Assembly (NCBI GenBank): GCA_029552065.1
Contig: JAKPEG010000051.1
Span: forward strand, 1-59,737
DNA length: 59,737 nt
Direction: 5' to 3'
Source of the DNA: Actinomycetes bacterium
GTDB lineage: Bacteria; Actinomycetota; Actinomycetes; Actinomycetales; Dermatophilaceae
This document shows positions 18,981 to 30,070 of the stretch, in pieces (position 1 is the first letter of the stretch; each line of letters opens with the position of its first letter). The notes beneath the pieces were generated by a model. The model saw nothing but the letters and a program-made list of their open reading frames with translations. It had not been told where the DNA came from and searched no databases. Made by a program: the position numbers and the translations under genes.

Positions 18981-20266
18981 GCGACGGGGACGAGCGACGG
19001 TGGCAGGCTCATCCGCACGACGAAGATGCGCGGGCCCACCGGGGCGGCGGTGAGCCGTCCCCCGAGCAGGGTGGCGCGCTCGGCGAGTCCGGTGAGGCCG
19101 TGTCCGCCGCTCCATCCGGCCGGCCGATCAGCGGCCGCGGGCCCCCTGGCGGTATGCCGTCCGGCCCGGCTCGTCGCGGTGAGGACGAGGCATCCTGCGG
19201 CGTCCCGGGGGACGAGCTCGAGCGTGCAGCTGCTGCCCGGTCCGGCGTGTTTGACGACGTTGGTGAGGGCCTCGTGGACGGTGCGCAGGACGGCGTGGGC
19301 GCGCGGGTCCTCCGGCAGGGGGAGGACCTCGGTCGACCAGTCGCCCACGAGGTGCACTTCGACGCCGAGGTCGCGCGTGCCACGCACCCAGGCGTCGACC
19401 TCGGCGAGCAGCTCGGGGGGCCGGCGACCCACATCGGGAGCGCCGGGGGAGCCGGGGGAACCGGGAGCAGCGGCGGTTCCGGGGAATCCCGGGTTGGGTG
19501 GGGGTGTGCCGGTCGGCAGCAGCTCGGCCACGAGACGACGCAGTTCGACGAGGCTGCGCTCGGCACCGGCCTCGATCGCGGCGAGGCTCCCTGCCGTCTG
19601 GTCGGACCGGAGGTCCCGGCTCCGCCGGGCGCCCGGCACGGGAAGGTCTCCCAGGCTCGCGCGCGCGGCCGCGGCGTGCAGGTGGACCGCGGTCACCGCG
19701 CCCCCGACGCCGTCATGCAGTTCCCGGGCGATGCGCCGACGCTCGTCGACAAGCTCGGTCTCGGCATGCCGGCGAGCGTCGGCGACGGCTACCCAGGTGC
19801 GGGCGACAAGCCGATGCTGTCGGATCGACGAGGCCAGCACGAGGGCGGTGAGCGCGCCCCACAGGGCCAGGACCGTGAGGGTCGCCGAGACCGGGGCTGC
19901 GGTCAGCCGTGCGCTCCCGTGGCTGTGGGCGAGCAGGACGGCCAGGACGGCGGGCAGGAAGCCCGCGATCCGCCGCAGCCCGAGTCGGGCGGTGCCGGCG
20001 TGGAGCGCGAGGAACAGCCCGGCGAAGGGCTGCCAGAGGGGGACGACGAGGCTCACCGAGCCGAAGAGGGCCTGGCTGGCGAGGGTGAGACGCGGGGCGC
20101 GGGAGAGCCACCAGAGGCTCTGGTGGGCGGCGAGGGTCGTGACGACGGGCAACCACGGGGAGATGGTGGAGCCGGTCATCGTCCGGACCGCCCCGTGCCA
20201 GACGAGCAGGTCCAGACCCGCGGCCGCCGCCACCGCCGCGGCCCGCGAGCCTCGGGATGCCCACAC
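18977..20266 (-). CDS. NarL-type membrane sensor histidine kinase
   Basis: The 429-residue product has about six N-terminal hydrophobic segments (residues roughly 10-190), then a HisKA_3 dimerisation domain with phospho-acceptor His in RRIARELHDGVGGAV, a Gly/Pro-rich insertion (PNPGFPGTAAAPGSPGSPG), and a HATPase domain (NVVKHAGPGSSCTLE and GGHGLTGLAERATLLGG). GTG 20266 follows the upstream gene's stop by one base and gives the expected transmembrane N-terminus. The Gly/Pro run before the ATPase domain is unusual and may be a flexible linker. Confidence 0.88.
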   Translation of the reverse strand: MWASRGSRAAAVAAAAGLDLLVWHGAVRTMTGSTISPWLPVVTTLAAHQSLWWLSRAPRLTLASQALFGSVSLVVPLWQPFAGLFLALHAGTARLGLRRIAGFLPAVLAVLLAHSHGSARLTAAPVSATLTVLALWGALTALVLASSIRQHRLVARTWVAVADARRHAETELVDERRRIARELHDGVGGAVTAVHLHAAAARASLGDLPVPGARRSRDLRSDQTAGSLAAIEAGAERSLVELRRLVAELLPTGTPPPNPGFPGTAAAPGSPGSPGAPDVGRRPPELLAEVDAWVRGTRDLGVEVHLVGDWSTEVLPLPEDPRAHAVLRTVHEALTNVVKHAGPGSSCTLELVPRDAAGCLVLTATSRAGRHTARGPAAADRPAGWSGGHGLTGLAERATLLGGRLTAAPVGPRIFVVRMSLPPSLVPVA

Positions 20267-20267
20267 G

Positions 20268-20642
20268 TCAGTCGCCGCCGCAGAAGCTCGCCCACGGGAA
20301 GAGCACGCACCAGAAGCCGTCGGAGCCGGGCCCCGGTGGGATATGCAGGGTCGGTGCCGTGCTCGCGTGCACCAGCTCGAGTCCGGTCCCTCCGCCGTCG
20401 CCCTGGAAGGTCCCGATCGGTCCGACCGCGCGGATCGCGATGAGTTCGGCATGTGGCTCTCCGTCGACGAGCCACGCGATGTGCGCGATCCCTGAGGCGA
20501 CCTCGGGATGGGTGGCGATCGCGGCTTCGAGGTCGGGCAGGGCCCGCAGCAGCCGGGGGAGCTCGAGGCGGGCTTGGCCGGCGAAGTGCCAGCCGCCCCC
20601 CGCTGCCAGGCCGAACACGGTGACGACGGGCGGCGTGGTCAT
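20268..20642 (-). CDS. Orphan 124-residue protein preceding a two-component system
   Basis: No family recognised. From ATG 20642 the product is a mostly non-membrane, mildly acidic protein with a core resembling a small alpha/beta domain (VTVFGLAAGGGWHFAG, IAHIAWLVDGEPHAELI) and a distinctive aromatic C-terminus FWCVLFPWASFCGGD with two cysteines nine residues apart. The stop is one base from the kinase start, so it is the first gene of the kinase/regulator unit and could be a signalling accessory. An upstream extension in frame exists but has no support. Confidence 0.6.
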   Translation of the reverse strand: MTTPPVVTVFGLAAGGGWHFAGQARLELPRLLRALPDLEAAIATHPEVASGIAHIAWLVDGEPHAELIAIRAVGPIGTFQGDGGGTGLELVHASTAPTLHIPPGPGSDGFWCVLFPWASFCGGD

Positions 20643-20830
20643 GGCTGCTCCTGGTGGAGAGGGAGTGAGAGCGAGGAGTAGGCATCCGGCGATCGTCGGG
20701 GAGGAGCGGGCAGCCCGCGCGGAGATACCGGTCGGCTGCGGCACGGCGACGTCGCAGGACCGTATGCCGGGCCGTCCCGGTCGCTGCCGTGCGGTGGGAG
20801 GAGCGACGTGCCGTTGCCGGCCCCCGGGCA

Positions 20831-20873
20831 CTGACTGTCGGAACGAATTAGGGCATAATGGTGTGGTGATTAT
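20831..20873 (+). promoter_or_regulatory. sufR promoter with inverted repeat over the start
   Basis: CTGACT (20831-20836) and CATAAT (20854-20859) are spaced 17 bp and make a fair sigma70-type promoter, with GTG 20866 six bases after the -10 (leaderless). An inverted repeat ATAAT-N9-ATTAT spans 20855-20873, covering the -10 and first codons. As SufR proteins are autorepressors of suf operons, this is a candidate SufR operator; assignment is inference. Confidence 0.6.
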
Positions 20874-21561
20874 CGAGGCGGACTACGACCCGCGTACCCG
20901 CGCGCGCGTCCTGGCCGTGGTCTCGGAGCACGGCCCGGTCACCGCGTCGGCGATCGGCCGCCGGCTCGGACTCACCCCGGCCGCCGTCCGGCGCCACCTC
21001 GACGCCCTCGCCGAGCAGGGCGCGATCAGCGCCCGCGAGTCGGTGGCAGCCGGGTCGGCCCGCGGCCGCGGCCGTCCGGCGCGCCACTGGGTGGTCGCCG
21101 AGGCGGGGCACGAAGCGCTCGCGGCCGACTACGACCACCTGGCCGCGGCCGCCCTGCGCTACCTGCGCGACGCCATCGGCCCCGAGGCCGTCGCCTCGTT
21201 CGCGCGGTCGCGGGTCGCCGACCTCGAGACCCGATATGCCGGGCAGCTCGCCTCCGCGGGAACCGACCCGATGGCGCGGGCCGAGGCGCTCGTCGACGCC
21301 CTCCGGGGTGACGGCTTCGCGGCCACCGTCCGGCCGGTCGGTGACGGAGGCCTGGCCGGCATCCAGGTGTGCCAGGGGCACTGCCCGGTCCAGCATGTCG
21401 CGCAGGAGTTCCCGCAGCTGTGCGAGGCCGAGACCGACGCCTTCTCCCGACTGTTGGGCGTCCACGTCCAGCGCCTCTCCACGCTGGCCCGTGGACAGCA
21501 CGTCTGCACGACCTATGTCCCCGCCCCGACCATCCCCACACGGAAGGTTCCCACCTCGTGA
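20866..21561 (+). CDS. sufR: SufR-type iron-sulfur transcriptional repressor
   Basis: DeoR/ArsR-like winged-helix regulator that senses Fe-S status and controls the suf operon. The 231 residues have an N-terminal HTH ([20 protein letters not shown]) and a C-terminal cysteine set, [18 protein letters not shown] and QHVCTTY, suitable for binding a cluster. GTG 20866 is chosen over GTG 20863 by its 6-nt distance from the -10. Its TGA overlaps the sufB GTG (GTGA), so it is coupled to sufB. Family assignment is strong by sequence and position. Confidence 0.93.
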   Translation: MIIEADYDPRTRARVLAVVSEHGPVTASAIGRRLGLTPAAVRRHLDALAEQGAISARESVAAGSARGRGRPARHWVVAEAGHEALAADYDHLAAAALRYLRDAIGPEAVASFARSRVADLETRYAGQLASAGTDPMARAEALVDALRGDGFAATVRPVGDGGLAGIQVCQGHCPVQHVAQEFPQLCEAETDAFSRLLGVHVQRLSTLARGQHVCTTYVPAPTIPTRKVPTS

Positions 21562-24107
21562 CCGAGATCGAGCACCTCAACCCTGGCCTGGCCGGGCTGG
21601 GCCGCTACGAATACGGCTGGGCCGACACCGACACGGCAGGTGCCACCGCTCGCCGGGGCCTCGACCAGGAGGTCGTCCGCGACATCTCCCGGCTCAAGAA
21701 CGAGCCGGCCTGGATGCTCGACCTGCGCCTCAAAGGACTGCGCCTGTTCGATCGCAAGCCGATGCCGGCGTGGGGCAGCGACCTGTCCGGGATCGACTTC
21801 CAGAACATCAAGTACTTCGTCCGCTCGACCGAGAAGCAGGCGACGAGCTGGGACGAGCTGCCCGAGGACATCAAGAACACCTACGACCGGCTCGGCATCC
21901 CCGAGGCCGAGAAGCAGCGCCTCATCGCCGGCGTGGCGGCCCAATACGAGTGCCTCGCCCAAGACACCCAGGTGTGGACCGCCGGCCGCGGCCTCGTCCC
22001 GATCAAGGAGATCGAGCCAGGGGACCAGGTCTTCGCCCTCGACGAGCAGACCGGCCGCTTCCGCATCGCCCCCGTCCGCGCCGCCGCTCAGACCGACACC
22101 CGCCAGACGTATGCCGTGCGCGTGGGCACGAGGGAGATCCGCGCCACCGACAACCACCCCTTCCTCGTCCTGGAGGATCGGCGCCGCCCTGGGCGCCAGC
22201 GTGCCCGCTACGCCCGGACCTGGAAGACGCTCGCCGAGTTGTCGCCCGGAGACCTCGTCGCGGTCCCCCGTGGACTGCCGGAGTTCGGGTCGTCCAGGGT
22301 GTTCCGACAGGCCGACGGCTTCGGACCGGCCCGCAGCTCGTCGGACCTGCTCTGGTTGCTCGGCTTCTTCCTCGGCGACGGCAACGCCCAGAGCGCGGGT
22401 CGCACCCACCGTGTCCAGTTCGCCGTCGTCGCCGACGACCGCGAGGTGCGCGCCGAACTGGGGCGGATCCTCGCCGAGCAGTTCGGCGCGCGGATGATCG
22501 AAGCCGACGACGTGCGCACGGTCGTCAATTCCAAGCGGCTCGTCGAGTGGTTGTGGGCCAACGGATTCGCCGGCACCTCACTGACCAAGTCGGTGCCCGA
22601 ATGGGTCTTCGCGCTGCCCGAGTCCGAGCGCCTTGCGTTCCTGGGCGGGTGGATCGACGCCGACGGCTATGTCGGTCCGGCTCGCTCGGGTTCGGTCCTG
22701 CTCACCTCCGGCAACGAGTCGCTGCTGCGCCAGGCCGAGGGTCTGGCGCTCACCTGTGGCCTGCGGGCAGCGGGGCCCTACCACTTCACGTCTGTTCATC
22801 CCACCGATCCCGAGCGCCTCGTCGACGGCTACCGGCTGCAGATCACCGGCGACTTCGAGCGGGTCGACTCGCGCAATCCGCGCCGCACGGCCCGGTTCGG
22901 TCGCCGGGCCTATCACCACTCGAGCACGACGGCCAAGGGGACGACGTTCCGGACGCACGTCACCGAGCACCTCGGGTTCGCCCGCATCGCCAGCATCACT
23001 CCCCATGCGGTGGAGCCGGTGTGGGACATCGAGGTCGACGGCCCGCACAACTTCGTGGCCGAGGGCGTCGTCGTGCACAACTCCGAGGTCGTGTACCACC
23101 AGATCCGCGAGGACCTCGAGGAGAAGGGCGTGATCTTCGTCGACACCGACACCGGGTTGCGCGACTACGAGGACCTCTTCCGCGACTACTTCACCTCGGT
23201 GATCCCGGTGGGCGACAACAAGTTCGCCTCGCTCAACACCGCGGTGTGGTCCGGCGGGTCGTTCATCTACGTGCCTCCGGGGGTCAAGGTCGACATCCCC
23301 CTACAGGCCTACTTCCGGATCAACACCGAGAACATGGGCCAGTTCGAGCGGACGCTCATCATCGCCGACGAGGGCTCCTACGTGCACTACGTCGAGGGCT
23401 GCACCGCCCCGATCTACAAGTCCGATTCGCTGCACTCCGCCGTCGTGGAGATCGTCGTGAAGAAGGACGCGCGCGTGCGCTACACGACGATCCAGAACTG
23501 GTCCAACAACGTCTACAACCTCGTCACCAAGCGGGCGACCTGCGCCGAGGGCGCGACGATGGAGTGGATCGACGGCAACATCGGCTCCAAGGTGACGATG
23601 AAGTACCCCGCCGTCTACCTGCTCGGCCGCCACGCCAAGGGCGAGACCCTCTCGATCGCCTTCGCCGGCGAGGGCCAGCACCAGGACGCCGGGGCGAAGA
23701 TGGTCCACGCCGCCCCCGAGACCTCGAGCAGCATCGTCTCCAAGTCGGTCGCGCGCGGCGGTGGCCGCACGTCCTACCGCGGGCTCGTCCAGATCCAGGA
23801 GGGAGCGCGCGGCAGCAAGTCGACCGTGCGCTGCGACGCCCTGCTCGTCGACACGGTGAGCCGGTCGGACACCTACCCCTATGTCGACGTCCGCGAGGAC
23901 GACGTCCAGATGGGGCACGAGGCCACGGTCTCCAAGGTGAGCGAGGACCAGCTGTTCTACCTCATGTCGAGGGGCCTCACCGAGGAGGAGGCGATGGCGA
24001 TGATCGTCCGCGGCTTCGTCGAGCCGATCGCCCGCGAGTTGCCGATGGAATACGCCCTCGAGCTCAACCGGCTCATCGAGTTGCAGATGGAAGGATCGGT
24101 CGGCTGA
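21558..24107 (+). CDS. sufB: SufB, Fe-S cluster assembly scaffold, interrupted by an intein
   Basis: SufB is the scaffold of the SufBCD complex in the cytoplasm. The frame of 849 residues is far longer than the usual 470-480 because residues 132-508 are an intein; the joined exteins total 472 residues, the normal size. N-extein features include [19 protein letters not shown] and [16 protein letters not shown]; the C-extein holds [19 protein letters not shown] and the SufB core with [19 protein letters not shown] 21558 overlaps the sufR stop. Without splicing the protein would presumably be non-functional. Confidence 0.96.
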   Translation: MTEIEHLNPGLAGLGRYEYGWADTDTAGATARRGLDQEVVRDISRLKNEPAWMLDLRLKGLRLFDRKPMPAWGSDLSGIDFQNIKYFVRSTEKQATSWDELPEDIKNTYDRLGIPEAEKQRLIAGVAAQYECLAQDTQVWTAGRGLVPIKEIEPGDQVFALDEQTGRFRIAPVRAAAQTDTRQTYAVRVGTREIRATDNHPFLVLEDRRRPGRQRARYARTWKTLAELSPGDLVAVPRGLPEFGSSRVFRQADGFGPARSSSDLLWLLGFFLGDGNAQSAGRTHRVQFAVVADDREVRAELGRILAEQFGARMIEADDVRTVVNSKRLVEWLWANGFAGTSLTKSVPEWVFALPESERLAFLGGWIDADGYVGPARSGSVLLTSGNESLLRQAEGLALTCGLRAAGPYHFTSVHPTDPERLVDGYRLQITGDFERVDSRNPRRTARFGRRAYHHSSTTAKGTTFRTHVTEHLGFARIASITPHAVEPVWDIEVDGPHNFVAEGVVVHNSEVVYHQIREDLEEKGVIFVDTDTGLRDYEDLFRDYFTSVIPVGDNKFASLNTAVWSGGSFIYVPPGVKVDIPLQAYFRINTENMGQFERTLIIADEGSYVHYVEGCTAPIYKSDSLHSAVVEIVVKKDARVRYTTIQNWSNNVYNLVTKRATCAEGATMEWIDGNIGSKVTMKYPAVYLLGRHAKGETLSIAFAGEGQHQDAGAKMVHAAPETSSSIVSKSVARGGGRTSYRGLVQIQEGARGSKSTVRCDALLVDTVSRSDTYPYVDVREDDVQMGHEATVSKVSEDQLFYLMSRGLTEEEAMAMIVRGFVEPIARELPMEYALELNRLIELQMEGSVG
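21951..23081 (+). other. SufB intein with LAGLIDADG homing endonuclease
   Basis: 377 codons in frame within sufB. Splicing motifs are intact: Cys1 in [10 protein letters not shown], block B TDNHPFLV, block [20 protein letters not shown], and terminal VVHN followed by Ser+1 of SEVVYH. Two dodecapeptide motifs (LLGFFLGDG at about 22356-22382 and [13 protein letters not shown] at about 22637-22675), both keeping an acidic residue, mark an apparently complete homing endonuclease. A copy of the GTATGCCG octamer lies inside at about 22108. Composition looks like its host's. Confidence 0.95.
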
Positions 24108-25342
24108 TGCCGCTGCTCGAACAGGCCCACACCCACGGGCCGGCGGTCACCCACGTCCCGGACCAGTCCCGGGCCGAACGTCGGCGGTCCTTCGACGTCG
24201 CCGACTTCCCGATGCCCACGGGGCGCGAAGAGGAATGGCGGTTCACCCCCGTCGACCGGCTCGGCGCGCTCCTGCGCGACGAGCCGACGGGGCAGCGCCT
24301 CGCCCGCGACACGCATCTGCCCGCCGGCGTGGGCCTGGGGACCATGTCGGTGGGCGACTGGCAGGCCACGGCCGCCGCGCTTGCCGGCCCACCCGCCGAC
24401 CGGGCCGCGGCCATCTCGGCCGCACACAGCGGTGGGGTCGCGGTCCTCGACATCCCCGCGGACCTCGTCGTCGAGGAGCCGGTGCGGATCACCCTGAGTG
24501 GCGAGCCGGCGGGCCCTGCCGCCTCCGTCGTGCACGGCCACCTGTTCCTGCGGATCGGTGCGCACGCGAAGGCGACCGTCCTGCTCGGCCACGTCGGCCA
24601 CGCGGCATACTCCGAGATGCTCACCGTCGAGGTCGGCGACGGGGCCGAGCTCACCGTCGTCTCGCTGCAGGAATGGGCCGACGAGAGCGTCCACCTGGCT
24701 CAGCATGCGGCCCTCGTCGGGCGCGACGCGGCATACACGCACATCGCCGTCACCCTCGGCGGCGCGATCGTGCGGCTCAACGTCGACGTGCGGTATGCCG
24801 CCCCGGGCGGCACCGCGACGGCGCTCGGCCTCTACTTCGCCGACGCCGGCCAGCACCTCGAGCACCGGCTCTTCGTCGACCACGAACCGCCGCACTGCCG
24901 CAGCCACGTCGAATACAAGGGGGCCCTCCAGGGCGACACGGCACACACCGTGTGGGTAGGCGACGTGCTCATCCGGGCCGGCGCCGAGGGCACCTTGACC
25001 TACGAACTCAACCGCAACCTCGTCCTCACCGACGGGGCACGCGCCGACTCGGTGCCCAACCTCGAGATCGAGACCGGGCAGATCCTCGGTGCGGGACACG
25101 CCTCGGCGACGGGGCGGTTCGACGACGAGCAGCTGTTCTACCTGCAGGCGCGCGGGATCCCGGAGAGCGAGGCGCGCCGACTCGTCGTCCGCGGCTTCTT
25201 CGCCGACCTCGTCGCCCGGATCCCGGTCGCCGACCTGCAGGGGCACCTCATGGCGGCCGTCGAACGTGAGCTCTCCCGCAGCATCGGCGCCGAGCCGACC
25301 GAGCCGACCGAAGTCGGGTCGGCTCAGGTGGTGCCGGCATGA
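24107..25342 (+). CDS. sufD: SufD, Fe-S cluster assembly protein
   Basis: Second beta-helix subunit of SufBCD. The 411 residues begin [12 protein letters not shown], with the typical early motif GREEEWRFTPVDRLG and C-terminal SufBD features FDDEQLFYLQARGIPESEARRLV and RGFFADLVARIP. ATG 24107 overlaps the sufB stop by one base. The long open frame upstream in this phase is a shadow of sufR and sufB and not part of the gene. Confidence 0.95.
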   Translation: MPLLEQAHTHGPAVTHVPDQSRAERRRSFDVADFPMPTGREEEWRFTPVDRLGALLRDEPTGQRLARDTHLPAGVGLGTMSVGDWQATAAALAGPPADRAAAISAAHSGGVAVLDIPADLVVEEPVRITLSGEPAGPAASVVHGHLFLRIGAHAKATVLLGHVGHAAYSEMLTVEVGDGAELTVVSLQEWADESVHLAQHAALVGRDAAYTHIAVTLGGAIVRLNVDVRYAAPGGTATALGLYFADAGQHLEHRLFVDHEPPHCRSHVEYKGALQGDTAHTVWVGDVLIRAGAEGTLTYELNRNLVLTDGARADSVPNLEIETGQILGAGHASATGRFDDEQLFYLQARGIPESEARRLVVRGFFADLVARIPVADLQGHLMAAVERELSRSIGAEPTEPTEVGSAQVVPA

Positions 25343-25706
25343 GCGCCGAGTCGCCCACCCAAACCCACCCCGACGAGTCGGTCTTCGTCGAGGTCTGCAG
25401 CCTCGACGACCTGGCCGTCGGCACTCCTGCGCTCGCGGAGGTCGCGGGCGTGCGGGTGGCCCTCGTCCGCCTCGGTCCCGACGAGGTGCGCGCCGTGGCC
25501 GACCTGTGCACGCATGCCAATGTCTCGCTCTCCGAGGGCGAGGTCGACGGGTGCACGCTCGAATGCTGGCTGCACGGCTCGCGTTTCGACCTGCGCACCG
25601 GCGAGCCCTCCGGCCCACCGGCCACCGTGCCGGTGGCCGTCCATCCCGTGCGGGTCGTCGACCGCACCGTCTTCGTCAGCCCCGTCCCCGAGGAGCGCCC
25701 CGCATC

Positions 25707-25710
<4 letters not shown>
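25339..25710 (+). CDS. Rieske-type [2Fe-2S] ferredoxin within the suf operon
   Basis: 123-residue soluble non-heme Rieske protein. The cluster ligands are CTH in ADLCTHANVSLSEGEV and C-x2-H in LECWLHGSRFDLRTG. Such a gene between sufD and sufC is common in actinobacterial suf operons; it may donate electrons or play a protective role, which is not established. ATG 25339 overlaps the sufD stop by 4 bp and its own stop overlaps sufC. Confidence 0.92.
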
Positions 25711-27908
<2,198 letters not shown>

Positions 27909-27909
<1 letters not shown>

Positions 27910-28418
27910 TGGACCTCTACCAGCAGATCATCCTCGACCACTACAAGACCCCGCACGGGGTGGGCCTGCGCGAGCCGTTCGACGCGGAGGTCCACCACGT
28001 CAACCCCACCTGCGGCGACGAGGTGACCCTGCGGGTCGACGTTGCCGACGGCGTCGTGCGCGACCTCTCCTATGCCGCGCAGGGCTGTTCGATCTCGGTC
28101 GCCTCGACCTCCGTGCTTGCCGAACAGGTGACCGGGCAGCCGGTGGGAGAGGCGCTCGGGGCCTACGCGGCGATGAAGGCCATGCTCACCTCCAAGGGCA
28201 CCGACTCCGGCGACGAGGACGTCCTGGGCGACGGGGTCGCCTTCGCCGGGGTGGCGAAGTACCCCGCGCGGGTGAAGTGCGCCCTGCTCGGCTGGTCGGC
28301 CTTCGCCGACGCCCTCGTCCGCGCCGGCGTCGACATCGGCGCCGATCCGGCGGCGCCGGGACCACCCGCCGCAGCCGACCTCACTGCCACGCGATCGGAC
28401 GACAAGGACGCACGATGA
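27909..28418 (+). CDS. sufU: SufU, zinc-dependent sulfur transfer protein
   Basis: Accepts persulfide sulfur from SufS and passes it to SufBCD. The 169 residues carry the Zn/sulfur-transfer cysteines in NPTCGDEVTL, QGCSIS and RVKCALLGW, with IILDHYKTPHGVG at the N-terminus. ATG 27909 overlaps the sufS stop by one base. The C-terminal tail (GPPAAADLTATRS) is longer than in typical SufU and poorly conserved. Confidence 0.95.
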
Positions 28419-28741
28419 CCACCACCGACCTGCCCGCCTCCGTCGCCGACATCGAGGAGGCCATGCGCGACGTCGTCGACCCCGAGCTGGGGATCAACGT
28501 CGTGGACCTCGGCCTCGTCTACGGCATCACGGTCGATGCCGCCCGCCACGCCGTGATCGACATGACCCTCACCTCGGCGGCCTGCCCGCTCACCGACGTC
28601 ATCGAGGACCAGACCGCCCAGGCCCTCGAAGGCCTTGTCGAGGGCCACCGGATCAACTGGGTGTGGATGCCGCCGTGGGGGCCGGACAAGATCACCGACG
28701 ACGGACGCGAACAGCTGCGGGCCCTCGGGTTCAACCTCTGA
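28415..28741 (+). CDS. sufT: SufT-like MIP18/DUF59 protein
   Basis: MIP18-family protein of Fe-S maturation, 108 residues: EEAMRDVVDPELGINVVDLGLVYGI and MTLTSAACPLTDVIEDQ with the conserved DPE and Cys. ATG 28415 overlaps the sufU stop by 4 bp. It is the last gene of the canonical suf operon here, as in other actinobacteria. Its role is thought to be delivery of clusters to targets. Confidence 0.93.
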   Translation: MTTTDLPASVADIEEAMRDVVDPELGINVVDLGLVYGITVDAARHAVIDMTLTSAACPLTDVIEDQTAQALEGLVEGHRINWVWMPPWGPDKITDDGREQLRALGFNL

Positions 28742-28757
28742 GCCGGCGCGCGGCACG

Positions 28758-29408
28758 GTGACCGGAACGCCGGGGTCCGCGGGGCTGCGTCGGCTGGAGA
28801 TCGCGGGTCCCCGGTTCCCCGGTTGGCTGGAACGCCTCGTCGCCGACCACCCCGGTGCCCAGGTCCTCGTCGACGGCCCGCTCACCCGGGTCGACTGGCC
28901 CGGCGGCTCGGCGGTCTGCGAGGCCTTCGGGCACGACCCGCTCGCCGTCCTCCTCGTCCGACGCGGCGGGTATGCCGTGGGGCTGGCTCACGGGGACGCC
29001 CTCGTGGCCGCCAAGACCGGGCGCCGCCACGTCCAGGGCCGGACCGCGGCGGGCGGGTGGTCGCAGCAACGGTTCGCCCGACGCCGGGAGGGCCAGGCCG
29101 ACGCCCTCGTCGAGGCGGTTGCCGGCCATGCCCTCCGGATCCTCGTCCGGGAGCCACGGGCGGGCGGCCGAGATCGCGCCGGGGTGGGCGGCATACCGGC
29201 GGGGCTCGTCCTCGCGGGCGACCGCCGACTGGCCGCAGCCGTGCTCGCCGAGCCCGGACTGCAGGCTCTGCGGGAGCTGTCGCGGCGCGAGCTCTACGAC
29301 CTTCCGGACCCCGACGCGCGGGTCCTGGCCACGGCGGTCCAACGGGCCCGCGCCGTGCGGGTCGCGATCGACGACCCGCACGGCCCGGATCCGGTCAGGT
29401 GGCGGTGA
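28758..29408 (+). CDS. acVLRF1-type peptidyl-tRNA hydrolase / ribosome rescue factor
   Basis: 216 residues. Contains GGWSQQRFARRREGQ, the catalytic-loop signature (G-x-S-Q-Q) of the actinobacterial Vms1-like release factor 1 family, a relative of eRF1 that releases nascent chains from stalled 60S/50S subunits. A GIP segment (VGGIPAG) is encoded by a CGGCATAC copy. GTG 28758 begins 16 bp after the sufT stop, so it may be read from the suf transcript. Its 3' end overlaps a minus-strand gene by 14 bp. Confidence 0.85.
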   Translation: MTGTPGSAGLRRLEIAGPRFPGWLERLVADHPGAQVLVDGPLTRVDWPGGSAVCEAFGHDPLAVLLVRRGGYAVGLAHGDALVAAKTGRRHVQGRTAAGGWSQQRFARRREGQADALVEAVAGHALRILVREPRAGGRDRAGVGGIPAGLVLAGDRRLAAAVLAEPGLQALRELSRRELYDLPDPDARVLATAVQRARAVRVAIDDPHGPDPVRWR

Positions 29409-29577
29409 CCGATGGGGTGGGCTTGGTGGTGGGCCCATCGGAAAGCACGCCGGTTGCGCGCAGGACGAAGAAGACGGCGAAGAGCGCGAGGACCACCGCG
29501 ACGGCCGCGACGAGCGGCACGATCGTGTGCGGGTGTTCGTGGCCGTCGTCGTCGCGTCCTCGCGTGCCGAAACTCAT
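29395..29577 (-). CDS. Small single-span membrane protein
   Basis: A 60-residue product: a His/Asp-rich N-terminus (RGRDDDGHEHPH), one strong transmembrane segment (IVPLVAAVAVVLALFAVFF) and a short Thr/Pro-rich tail. ATG 29577 has no close neighbour on its strand. The pattern matches a widespread actinobacterial small hypothetical membrane protein. Function unknown. It is convergent with, and overlaps, the acVLRF1-like gene. Confidence 0.65.
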   Translation of the reverse strand: MSFGTRGRDDDGHEHPHTIVPLVAAVAVVLALFAVFFVLRATGVLSDGPTTKPTPSVTAT

Positions 29578-29645
29578 GCCCCTAGCCTGCCCGCACACCG
29601 GGCCGGCACGCACATCGGGGTCGGCGGTCTGAAAGGATGACGAGC

Positions 29646-30056
29646 ATGAGCGAGGACTTCCGGATCGAGCAGATGAGCGAGGCAGAGTGCTGGGAGGTGC
29701 TCGACCAGGAGAGGTTCGGGAGACTCGCCGTTGCGGTCGGTGGTGACCCCGACATCTTCCCCATCAACTTCCTCGTGGACGACGGCAAGCTGCTCATGCG
29801 CACCGCCGCGGGCACCAAACTCACCGAACTCGTCATCAACTCGGCGGTCGCCGTCGAGGCCGACGGCCAGGACCAGACCGAGGCCTGGTCGGTGGTCCTC
29901 AAGGGCAATGCGCGGATGGTCGACTCGCTTTCCGAGACCTACGCCGACGACGAGAAGCGGCTCGAGACGTGGCTGCCTTCGGAGAAGCCGATCTACGTCG
30001 AGATCACCCCGCGTCAGCTCACGGGCCGTCGGTTCTACCGCAACTCCGGCGCCTGA
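29646..30056 (+). CDS. Pyridoxamine 5'-phosphate oxidase-like flavin/F420-binding protein
   Basis: FMN-binding split-barrel protein, 136 residues, beginning MSEDFRIEQMSEAECWEVL, with FGRLAVAVGGDPDIFPINFLVDDGKL near residue 30 and TGRRFYRNSGA at the end. Such proteins are not true PNPOx; many bind FMN, heme or F420 with unknown substrates. ATG 29646 is chosen over ATG 29637 because AAAGGA lies 8 nt upstream. Confidence 0.82.
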   Translation: MSEDFRIEQMSEAECWEVLDQERFGRLAVAVGGDPDIFPINFLVDDGKLLMRTAAGTKLTELVINSAVAVEADGQDQTEAWSVVLKGNARMVDSLSETYADDEKRLETWLPSEKPIYVEITPRQLTGRRFYRNSGA

Positions 30057-30070
30057 CCCGGCTCACCAAC

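Noticed and set aside
21951-23081. Idea that sufB is a frameshifted or chimeric gene
   Set aside because: The extra block has intein splicing and endonuclease motifs and keeps frame.
21236-24106. Long upstream extension of SufD
   Set aside because: Arg-rich shadow of sufR and sufB; ATG 24107 fits family and overlap.
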